A stretch of 64,000 nt of DNA from contig JAEXYH010000071.1 of NCBI GenBank assembly GCA_023451735.1, forward strand, positions 124,001-188,000, read 5' to 3'. A program made the position numbers and the translations under genes. This stretch comes from Pseudomonadota bacterium (GTDB lineage Bacteria > Pseudomonadota > Alphaproteobacteria > Rhizobiales > Rhizobiaceae). Below the pieces are notes generated by a model. The model saw nothing but the letters and a program-made list of their open reading frames with translations. It was not told the origin of the DNA and made no database searches. Positions 8,471 through 16,539 of this stretch are shown here, piece after piece; the stretch's first letter is position 1, and the number at the start of each line of letters is the position of its first letter.

Positions 8471-11400
8471 ATGAATATGGACCTCTCGAGGCGCAGCTTC
8501 ATGAAGCTGGCCGGAGCAGGGGTTGCGGCAACGTCGATGGGTGCTTTGGGTTTCAGCGAGGCTGAGGCCGCCGAAATCGCCCATGTCCGGCCATTCAAAC
8601 TGGCCACGACCACAGAGACCCGCAATACCTGTCCTTACTGTTCCGTCGCCTGCGGCATCATCATCTATTCGAAGGGTGATGTGCGCAAAGGCGAGCAAGC
8701 GGATATCATCCACATCGAAGGTGATGTCGATCACCCGACCAACCGCGGGACGCTCTGTCCCAAGGGGGCGGCCCTCAAGGACTTTGTCACGTCCCCGACC
8801 CGTCTCCACTACCCGATGCACCGCAAGCCCGGCTCGGACAAGTTCGAGCGCGTCTCGTGGGACGAAGCTCTTGATCGCATCGCGCGTCTGATGAAAGATG
8901 ACCGCGACGCCAACTTCCTCGCCAAAAACGAGAAGGGCCTCGAGGTCAACCGCTGGTCGACGGTCGGCATGCTTGCCGCATCGGCAACCACCAACGAAAC
9001 GGCCTGGACGACTTTCAAGTTCGCCAAGTCTTTGGGAATGGTCGGTTTCGACAATCAGGCTCGCGTCTGACACGGCCCTACGGTGTCCAGTTTGGGCCCA
9101 ACATTTGGCCGTGGTTCGATGACGAACGCGTGGACCGACATTAAAAATACCGACCTCGTCGTCGTCATGGGCGGCAACGCGGCGGAAGCTCATCCCTGTG
9201 GTTTCAAGTGGGTGACAGAAGCGAAGGCCCATCGCGGCGCCAAGCTGATCGTCGTTGACCCGCGCTATACCCGCACGGCCTCCGTATCGGATTATTACGC
9301 ACCGATCCGCCAGGGTTCCGACATCGCCTTCCTCAACGGTGTGATGAAATATTGCATCGATAATGGTAAGGTACAGTGGGAATATATGAAGGCGTTCACC
9401 AACGCCTCGTTCATCGTCAAGGACGGTTTTGGCTACAAGGATGGCCTGTTCACCGGCTATGATGAGGAGAAGCGTGACTACGACAAGTCCACCTGGGACT
9501 ATGTCATGGGCGATGACGGCTTTGCCGTGACCGACCCGACGCTTGAACATCCCCGTTGCGTCTGGAACCTGCTGAAGGAGCATCTCGCTCCCTACACGCC
9601 GGAAATGGTCTCGCAGATCTGTGGCACACCGAAGGACAAGTTCCTGAAGGTCGCCGAGATGATCTCCGAATGCTCGACGCCGACCAAGACGATGACGTCT
9701 ATGTATGCGCTTGGCTGGACACAGCACTCCAAGGGCGCACAGAACATCCGCGCCATGGCGATGCTGCAGCTAATCCTGGGCAATATCGGTGTACGCGGCG
9801 GCGGCATGAACGCCCTTCGCGGCCACTCCAATATCCAGGGCCTGACCGACCTCGGTCTGATGTCGCACCTCTTGACCGGTTATCTGACGATGCCGACCGA
9901 GAAGGATGTGGACTTCTCGACCTATATGACGACCAAGCAGTTCAAGCCGCTTCGTCCGGGTCAGACCAGCTATTGGCAGAACTACAAGAAGTTCATGGTC
10001 TCCTTCCAGAAGGCCATGTGGGGCGATGCGGCAACAGTCGAAAACGACTGGGCCTTCAACTACATCTCCAAACTCGACGTGCCGTCCTATGACGTGCTGC
10101 GCATGTTCGAACTGATGTATCATGGCAAGGTCAACGGCTATATCTGCCAGGGTTTCAACCCGATCCTTGCTTTCCCCAACCGGGCCAAAAACACGGAAGC
10201 TCTTTCCAAGCTGAAGTGGCTGGTCACGATGGATCCGCTCGAAACCGAGACGTCTCGGTTCTGGGAGAACCATGGGGATTTCAACGACGTTGATACCGCC
10301 GCAATCAAGACCGAAGTCTTCCAGCTGCCGACAAGCTGCTTTGCAGAAGACGAAGGTTCACTGACCAACTCGGGCCGGTGGCTGCAGTGGCACTGGGCGG
10401 CGGCTTCCCTGCCGGGCGAGGCGAAATATGATACCTGGATCATCGCGCAGATCTTCGTGAGGATGCGGGAACTGTATCGCAAGGAAGGCGGCGCCTTCCC
10501 CGATCCGATCCTCAACCTGTCGTGGGATTATGCCGATCCGGTCGAACCGCATCCGGAAGAGCTGGCGAAGGAGATCAACGGCCGCGCGCTGAGCGATCTC
10601 ATGGACCCGACCGATCCGACCAAAGTACTCGTTGAAGCCGGCAAGCAGGTGGTGAACTTCTCGCAGCTGAGGGACGACGGCACGACGATGTCGGGCTGCT
10701 GGATCTATTCGGGCTGCTGGAACGAGCAGGGCAACAACATGGCCCGACGCGACAACCACGACCCGGACGAGACAGGTGCCTACCTCAACTGGACCTTCGC
10801 CTGGCCGCTCAACCGGCGCACGCTCTATAACCGTGCGTCTGCGGACTTGAACGGCAAGCCTTGGGATCCGACCCGCAAGATCATCGAGTGGGACGGTGCC
10901 AAGTGGTCGGGTTATGACGTTCCGGATATCGCCCCAACGGCGAAACCCCAGGATGTAGGCCCGTTCATCATGAACCAGGAGGGCACCGCAAGGCTGTTCA
11001 CCCGTGGCATGATGCGTGACGGACCGTTCCCGGCCCATATGGAGCCCTTTGAGTCCCCAGTCGAGAACGTCTTTAATCGCAAGATGCGCGGCAACCCGGT
11101 TGCTCGTGTGTTCAAGACTGACGCCGAACAGCTCGGCACTTCGGCGGAGTTCCCCTATGCGGCGACTTCCTACCGACTGACCGAGCATTTCCACTACTGG
11201 ACGAAGCACAACCGGGTGAACTCGGCACTTCAACCGGAATTTTTCGTGGAAATATCGGAAGAGCTGGCCGCAGAAAAGAAGATCGAGCAAGGCGGTTGGG
11301 TCCGCGTGTGGTCGAAACGCGGTTCGGTAAAGGCAAAGGCCGTGGTGACGAAGCGCATCCGGCCGCTCATCTGCGACGGAAAGCCGGTTCATATCGTCGG

Positions 11401-11566
11401 CATCCCGCTGCACTGGGGCTTTACCGGCTCGGCGAAGAAGGGGTTTGGCCCCAATTCACTCGCAGCCTTTGTCGGGGATGCCAACATCGAGACCCCGGAA
11501 TCGAAGGCGTTTCTCGTCAATATCGAACCTTCGACCGCACCCAAGGACAAGGAGGTTAGCGTCTGA
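8471..11566 (+). CDS. fdoG: Selenocysteine-containing respiratory formate dehydrogenase, catalytic subunit
   Basis: This is the molybdenum/bis-MGD catalytic subunit of a membrane-bound, periplasm-facing formate dehydrogenase (formate to CO2). It has a twin-arginine signal (SRRSFMK at 6-12) and a [4Fe-4S] site C54-x2-C57-x3-C61...C96. The frame meets TGA at 9068-9070 (residue 200) and continues in the same frame. The context QARV-U-HGPTV matches the selenocysteine of E. coli FdnG/FdoG, so TGA is read as Sec. Total length is about 1031 residues, the family norm. A SECIS-like hairpin follows the codon directly and selA, selB and selC lie downstream. The stop overlaps fdoH by one base. Annotating only one side of the UGA would split a single gene. 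Confidence 0.96.
9071..9113 (+). promoter_or_regulatory. Bacterial SECIS element downstream of the Sec codon
   Basis: Immediately after UGA, CACGGCC (9071-9077) pairs with GGCCGTG (9107-9113). An upper mini-stem GTCC/GGGC (9085-9088 with 9094-9097) closes a five-base loop AGTTT containing the apical GU. This mirrors the fdhF-type SECIS that binds SelB. Pairing was judged by eye. Confidence 0.8.
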
Positions 11567-12558
11567 TGGCTAATACCATGGACAGCCCACGCACCGCCGT
11601 CAGCAATCCGCCGGTGCAGCCGATGGAAACCAACCTGACGCAGCGCGACCTCATCCGTCGTTCTGCAACATCCGAGCTGCCGCCACCCGAGCGGCAGCTC
11701 ACTCCGGTCGCAAAGCTCATCGACGTGTCGAAATGCATCGGCTGCAAGGCCTGCCAGTCGGCATGCGTGGAGTGGAACGATACACATCCGGTTGTCGGCG
11801 AAAACGTCGGTTATTATACCAACCCGCACGATCTCACCGCCGACATGTTCACGCTGATGCGGTTCTCCGAATGGATAAACCCGGAAACCGACAATCTGGA
11901 ATGGCTGATCCGCAAGGACGGCTGTATGCATTGTGCCGACCCGGGCTGTCTGAAAGCATGCCCGGCGCCGGGTGCGATCGTGCAGTATTCGAACGGCATT
12001 GTCGACTTCGTGCATGATAACTGTATCGGCTGCGGTTATTGCGTGAAGGGCTGCCCGTTCAACATTCCGCGCATCTCGAAGGCGGATCACCGTGCCTACA
12101 AATGCACGCTCTGTTCCGACCGTGTCGCCGTCGGTCAGGGTCCGGCTTGCGCCAAGGCCTGTCCCACTCAGGCGATCGTCTTTGGGACCAAGGAAGACAT
12201 GAAAAAGCATGCGGAAGGCCGTATCGCCGATCTGAAGTCCCGTGGTTACACCAATGCCGGCCTTTATGATCCGCCGGGTGTCGGCGGCACGCATGTCATG
12301 TACGTGCTGCACCATAACGACAAGCCGCATATCTATTCGGATCTGCCCGACAATCCGGCCATCTCGGCCGTGGTCGAGACCTGGAAGGGCGCGACGAAAT
12401 ATGCCGGCCTCGCTGTCATGGGGTTGGCAGCCGCTGGAAGCATCCTGCACGGCCTGTTCGCCAAGGCCAACCGCGTGTCCAAACACGAGGAGGAAGAGGC
12501 GAAGGAGCTGATCGATGAAAGTGTCGAGCATGCCGACAAGCGGGTGGAGGACGCCTGA
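11566..12558 (+). CDS. fdoH: Formate dehydrogenase iron-sulfur (beta) subunit
   Basis: The 330-residue electron-transfer subunit has four cysteine clusters for four [4Fe-4S] centres: CIGCKACQSAC, CMHCADPGCLKAC, CIGCGYCVKGC and CTLCSDRVAVGQGPACAKAC. A single C-terminal membrane helix (YAGLAVMGLAAAGSILHGLF, about residues 282-301) anchors it, as in FdnH/FdoH. It passes electrons from FdoG to the cytochrome b subunit. The start ATG overlaps the fdoG stop (TGATG). The region is purely operonic with no internal gap. Confidence 0.94.
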   Translation: MANTMDSPRTAVSNPPVQPMETNLTQRDLIRRSATSELPPPERQLTPVAKLIDVSKCIGCKACQSACVEWNDTHPVVGENVGYYTNPHDLTADMFTLMRFSEWINPETDNLEWLIRKDGCMHCADPGCLKACPAPGAIVQYSNGIVDFVHDNCIGCGYCVKGCPFNIPRISKADHRAYKCTLCSDRVAVGQGPACAKACPTQAIVFGTKEDMKKHAEGRIADLKSRGYTNAGLYDPPGVGGTHVMYVLHHNDKPHIYSDLPDNPAISAVVETWKGATKYAGLAVMGLAAAGSILHGLFAKANRVSKHEEEEAKELIDESVEHADKRVEDA

Positions 12559-13271
12559 TGAGTACGCCTGCCAACACTGCGCCCAAAACCAGTCCGGTGC
12601 GAGCCGGGGCTGAAGATTCCATCCGTCGCGGACCACCCGTCGAGGTGGTCCGTTACGGACCCGGAAAGCGGATCAACCATTGGATCACTGCCTTCAGCCT
12701 GATCCTCCTGTTGATCTCCGGTCTTGCCATGTTCCACCCGTCGCTGTTCTTCCTCACCGAACTGTTCGGTGGCGGGCAGATGACGCGCTGGATCCATCCG
12801 TGGATCGGCGTCGTGCTGTTCATCTCCTTCTTCATCCTGTTCGCGCAGTTGTGGAAGCTGAACCTGCCGAACCGGGACGATGTGCAATGGGCCTCGCAGA
12901 TCGGTGACGTCATCGGCGGCCACGAGGAAAATCTGCCGGAGCTCGGCAAATACAATGCCGGCCAGAAGTTTATCTTCTGGGGTATGGCGAGCCTCATAAT
13001 CGTGCTGATCGTCACCGGAATCATGGCCTGGGAACAGTATTTCGGTCAGCTGACGAGCATTCCGACCCAGCGCATCGCGCTTCTGGTCCACTCGCTCGCC
13101 GCAGTCGCTATCATCCTGATCTTCATCCTGCATGTCTATGCGGCCATCTGGACCCGCGGCACCATAAGCGCGATGACGCGAGGCACCGTGACCGGCGGCT
13201 GGGCCTGGCGCCACCACCGCAAGTGGTTAAAGGACATGGCTGGACGCGGCAGGATCGATCCGGCAGAATGA
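12558..13271 (+). CDS. fdoI: Formate dehydrogenase cytochrome b556 (gamma) subunit
   Basis: The 237-residue membrane protein has four predicted helices (starting near LILLLISGLAMF, VVLFISFFILFAQL, ASLIIVLIVTGIM and AAVAIILIFILHVYA). Haem-ligand type histidines lie in the first helix region and in the last helix (HVYAAIWTRG). This is the diheme cytochrome b of FdnI/FdoI, which transfers formate electrons to the quinone pool. It is slightly longer than E. coli FdoI (211) because of an N-terminal tail. It overlaps the fdoH stop by one base. Confidence 0.92.
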   Translation: MSTPANTAPKTSPVRAGAEDSIRRGPPVEVVRYGPGKRINHWITAFSLILLLISGLAMFHPSLFFLTELFGGGQMTRWIHPWIGVVLFISFFILFAQLWKLNLPNRDDVQWASQIGDVIGGHEENLPELGKYNAGQKFIFWGMASLIIVLIVTGIMAWEQYFGQLTSIPTQRIALLVHSLAAVAIILIFILHVYAAIWTRGTISAMTRGTVTGGWAWRHHRKWLKDMAGRGRIDPAE

Positions 13272-13402
13272 AAAAGTGGCGTTGCACGCCCATGCGTGCG
13301 ACGCCCAAAAGGTTTCAATGACGCATCTTCCGTCTGAGGATTTTTCCGTCTTCAAACTAATGCGCAACAGGAAGCTGTGGCCGGTCGGCCCTGCGAGGTA
13401 GA

Positions 13403-14326
13403 ATGTCCATATCGTCTCTACAGCCCGATCCTTCGATGATCGGGGGTATTTCCAAGGCGCCTTTCGCCCTGATGCCGAATCCGGCCCGCTTTTTCAAGGA
13501 ACGGGCCACGCGTTTCGAGGTTCTCGCCGCAACGAGCAATCTCGCCCCCTATCTGAAATTCCTGGCCGATATTGTGCACATCCAGGCCGATCTCGTGTCG
13601 GAACTGCCGCCGGTTGCACCGGTCGATGCCGAACAGGTCGCTCGCGCCCGCGACGGCGCCATGCCGCCGATCGATCGTTCGGCGATGATCCAATCTGACG
13701 AATACCGAAAGACCGTGCGGCTGTTTCTCGATCGCGCGCAGGCCTTGGACATGCCCGCAGCGGCGGCGGAAGCGCTTGGTGCCGTGCGTGCGGCCGATGA
13801 CGAGACGATTGCCTGGATGGCCGGTAACGTGATTGCCGATGCGCTGCCGGTCGAAGGCCTTGCGCATCATCTCTTCTTGGTTGCAGCAACGCAGGTTCAT
13901 GCCGCGCGGCTGGCGGCACTTCTCGACGGCAAGGCGCTTGTGCCGGTATCGGTCGGCGTATGCCCCGGCTGCGGCGGCAAGCCCGCAGGCTCGATGGTAA
14001 TCGGCGTACAGGGCGCGGAAGGCGCACGTTACGCCTGCTGCTCCTGCTGCGCGACAATGTGGAACGAGGTTCGCGTGAAGTGCCTTGGTTGCGGCTCCAC
14101 CAAGGGTGTCGGCTATCGCTCGGTCGAGGTCGAGGGCAGTGAAGAGGCGGTCATCAAGGCGGAAATCTGCGACAACTGCAATAGTTGGAGCAAGATCCTC
14201 TACCAGAACATGAACCCGACGCTCGAAATGATAGCGGACGACGTGGCGAGCCTCGGTCTCGACTTATTGATGAAGGAAACGGATTATCGCCGCGTCGGCT
14301 TCAATCCATTCCTGATCGGGTATTGA
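13403..14326 (+). CDS. fdhE: Formate dehydrogenase accessory protein FdhE
   Basis: The 307-residue cytoplasmic protein has the paired CxxC knuckles typical of FdhE: CPGCGG, CSCCAT, CLGCGS and CDNCNS. FdhE binds the catalytic subunit before Tat export and is needed for active respiratory formate dehydrogenase. The gene lies 131 bases after fdoI and 4 bases before selA, so it bridges the enzyme genes and the selenocysteine machinery genes. An upstream GCGAGG supports ATG 13403. Confidence 0.93.
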   Translation: MSISSLQPDPSMIGGISKAPFALMPNPARFFKERATRFEVLAATSNLAPYLKFLADIVHIQADLVSELPPVAPVDAEQVARARDGAMPPIDRSAMIQSDEYRKTVRLFLDRAQALDMPAAAAEALGAVRAADDETIAWMAGNVIADALPVEGLAHHLFLVAATQVHAARLAALLDGKALVPVSVGVCPGCGGKPAGSMVIGVQGAEGARYACCSCCATMWNEVRVKCLGCGSTKGVGYRSVEVEGSEEAVIKAEICDNCNSWSKILYQNMNPTLEMIADDVASLGLDLLMKETDYRRVGFNPFLIGY

Positions 14327-14330
14327 GCCG

Positions 14331-15731
14331 ATGCCGGGATTAGCCGATCTTCGCCTGCTGCCATCCGTCGATCGGATCATGAACCTGCCGTCGATTGCAC
14401 CATTGCTGGAGCATCACGGCCGTGCTGTTGTGACCGACGAATTGCGCAAGGTGCTCGCCGATATCCGCGAGGCGGTGAAGGCTGGCGCCGATGTGCCGGA
14501 TGAGGCAGGCGTGCTCGCCTCGCTTGCCAGCCGTATTGGTTATCTGGAAAAATCCAATCTGAGGCCGCTCTTCAATCTGACCGGCACGGTACTGCATACC
14601 AATCTCGGCCGTGCGTTACTCGCTGAGGAGGCGATCGCGGCGGCCGTCGATGCCATGCGGGATGCGGCGGCTCTCGAATTCGATCTCGATACCGGCAAGC
14701 GCGGGGAACGCGACAGCCACCTGCGCGAGCTGCTCTGCGAATTGACCGGCGCAGAGGATGCGACGATCGTCAACAATAACGCGGCCGCAGTTCTGATCGC
14801 GCTCAATGCCGTTGGCGCCGGCCGTCAGGCGATTGTCTCGCGCGGCGAGCTGATCGAGATTGGCGGTGCATTCCGGATGCCCGACATCATGGAACGGGCC
14901 GGCGTCGAGCTTGTCGAGGTCGGGACGACCAATCGCACCCATCCGCGCGACTATATCAAGGCGATCGGGCCGGAGACGGCGCTGATCCTCAAGGTTCACA
15001 CGTCCAACTACCGTATCGAGGGGTTTACGGCCGAGGTCGAAGGTGCAGAGCTTGCGAAGATCGCCAAGGATCTCGGTGTTGCGCTGCTGAACGATCTCGG
15101 GTCAGGCACGCTCGTCGATCTGTCGCGTTACGGTCTCGCGAAGGAGCCGACCGTGCGCGAAGCGGTGGCGGAAGGTGCCGATCTCGTGACGTTTTCCGGC
15201 GACAAGCTTCTCGGCGGACCGCAGGCGGGTTTTATAGTCGGCCGCAAGGAGCTGATCTCCGAGATAAACCGTAACCCTCTGAAACGGGCACTGCGGGTGG
15301 ACAAAATTCGGATCGCCGCGCTCGCGGCAACGCTGAGACTCTATCGCGATCCGGATCGGCTTGGCGAACGGCTGCCGACATTGCGCATGTTATCGCGTAC
15401 AGAATCGGAAATTCATTTGCAGGCTGGGCGTTTAGCGCCACAAGTTAACGCTCTGCTTCAGCCGCGTGGCTATGACGTCGAGATTTGCCTGTGCTCCAGC
15501 CAGATCGGCTCCGGTGCCTTGCCGGTCGATACGATCCCAAGCGTCGGCTTGCGGATCACTGCTGCATCCGGCAGCGCGCTTGAAACGCTGGCCTCGCTGT
15601 TTCGTTCGCTTCCGCGCCCGATCCTTGGGCGGCTTCAGGACGGTGCGATGGTGCTGGACCTGCGTTGCCTTACCGATGAGGATGCGTTCATCGCAAGCCT
15701 TTCCGATGGGACAGGCCATGCGCTGGCTTGA
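14331..15731 (+). CDS. selA: L-seryl-tRNA(Sec) selenium transferase SelA
   Basis: The 466-residue PLP enzyme converts Ser-tRNA(Sec) to Sec-tRNA(Sec) with selenophosphate. Landmarks are NLTGTVLHTNLGRA, IVNNNAAAVL, GTTNRTH, LNDLGSGTLVDLS, and the PLP-binding lysine near residue 292 in FSGDKLLGGPQAG. E. coli SelA has 463 residues, so the protein is full length. It starts 4 bases after fdhE, and its end overlaps the start of the Sel1-repeat gene by 14 bases. Confidence 0.96.
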   Translation: MPGLADLRLLPSVDRIMNLPSIAPLLEHHGRAVVTDELRKVLADIREAVKAGADVPDEAGVLASLASRIGYLEKSNLRPLFNLTGTVLHTNLGRALLAEEAIAAAVDAMRDAAALEFDLDTGKRGERDSHLRELLCELTGAEDATIVNNNAAAVLIALNAVGAGRQAIVSRGELIEIGGAFRMPDIMERAGVELVEVGTTNRTHPRDYIKAIGPETALILKVHTSNYRIEGFTAEVEGAELAKIAKDLGVALLNDLGSGTLVDLSRYGLAKEPTVREAVAEGADLVTFSGDKLLGGPQAGFIVGRKELISEINRNPLKRALRVDKIRIAALAATLRLYRDPDRLGERLPTLRMLSRTESEIHLQAGRLAPQVNALLQPRGYDVEICLCSSQIGSGALPVDTIPSVGLRITAASGSALETLASLFRSLPRPILGRLQDGAMVLDLRCLTDEDAFIASLSDGTGHALA

Positions 15732-16539
15732 TCGTCTGCGCGGCAAGGCTAGGGAGCCGGAAATCTCCTCCGCTTCTGTCGAGATGGAGCGCGCTCTGGT
15801 GGCGGCCAATTCGGGAGATTATGAGACGGCTCTGGCGATCTGGGAACCGCTCGCCCGCGCTGGCAACGCCCGCGCCCAGAATAATATCGGTGCCTGTTTC
15901 GCCGAGGGGCTTGGCGTCGCCTCCGACCGGCCGCTGGCGCTGAAATGGCTGTCGTTGTCGGCAGAGGCGGGCGATCCGGTTGGCCAGCGCAACTGTGCCG
16001 CTTTTTACATGCAGGGTTCGGACGCTACCGGCTCGGATGCGGAACCGGCCAAAGCCGCAAAACTCTACCGCCTTGCCGCCGAACAGGGTGATGCGCCATC
16101 GCAGGACATGCTCAGCTGGCTTCTGCTCGAAGGCGAGATAATCCCGCCCGATCCGGTAGAGGCAAGACTCTGGGCCGAACGCGCGGCGGAAAGTGGTATA
16201 GCTGCCTCGATGACACGCCTTGGCATGCTCTATCACAATGCCATGGGTGTCGACCGTGACCCGGCACAAGCCGTTTACTGGTGGCGCAAGGGTGCCGCAG
16301 GCGATGACGCTGATGCGCAGGCCATGCTGGGAGCGGCCTGCCATATGGGAGCCGGTGCGCTGGTCGATCATGTTACGGCGCTCGCGTGGCTGCTGCGGGC
16401 CGTCAATGGCGGCAGCGCGCTGGCCCAGCCTTTCCTGAAACCTGTTCGCGATAGCCTCGCACCGGATCAAACGGCTGAATCCGAACGCCGTGCAAGACTG
16501 CCGTTGGCCGAGATGATCGCGGCGGGAGACAAGTCATGA
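15718..16539 (+). CDS. Sel1-repeat (TPR-like) protein inside the sel operon
   Basis: The 273-residue protein is made almost entirely of about five Sel1-like alpha-helical repeats, e.g. ARAQNNIGACFAEGLGVASD and ASMTRLGMLYHNAMGVDRD. No signal peptide is visible, so it is probably cytoplasmic. Sel1 repeats mediate protein-protein contacts. The name is unrelated to selenium. The chosen ATG 15718 lies within the last 14 bases of selA; the frame is open further upstream, but that part overlaps selA antisense to nothing useful. It overlaps selB by 4 bases. Its operon position suggests a role linked to Sec incorporation or formate dehydrogenase assembly, but no function can be read from the sequence. 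Confidence 0.82.
   Translation: MRWLDRLRGKAREPEISSASVEMERALVAANSGDYETALAIWEPLARAGNARAQNNIGACFAEGLGVASDRPLALKWLSLSAEAGDPVGQRNCAAFYMQGSDATGSDAEPAKAAKLYRLAAEQGDAPSQDMLSWLLLEGEIIPPDPVEARLWAERAAESGIAASMTRLGMLYHNAMGVDRDPAQAVYWWRKGAAGDDADAQAMLGAACHMGAGALVDHVTALAWLLRAVNGGSALAQPFLKPVRDSLAPDQTAESERRARLPLAEMIAAGDKS

Noticed and set aside
9068..9070. In-frame stop splitting the formate dehydrogenase gene (possible pseudogene or frameshift)
   Set aside because: The codon is at the known selenocysteine position, the frame continues unchanged, a SECIS-like hairpin follows and the full Sec machinery is downstream.
8399..9727. Long minus-strand open frame opposite fdoG
   Set aside because: Basic, histidine-rich nonsense-like sequence typical of antisense to GC-rich coding DNA; a conserved gene is on the plus strand. 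The same applies to 10358-11413.
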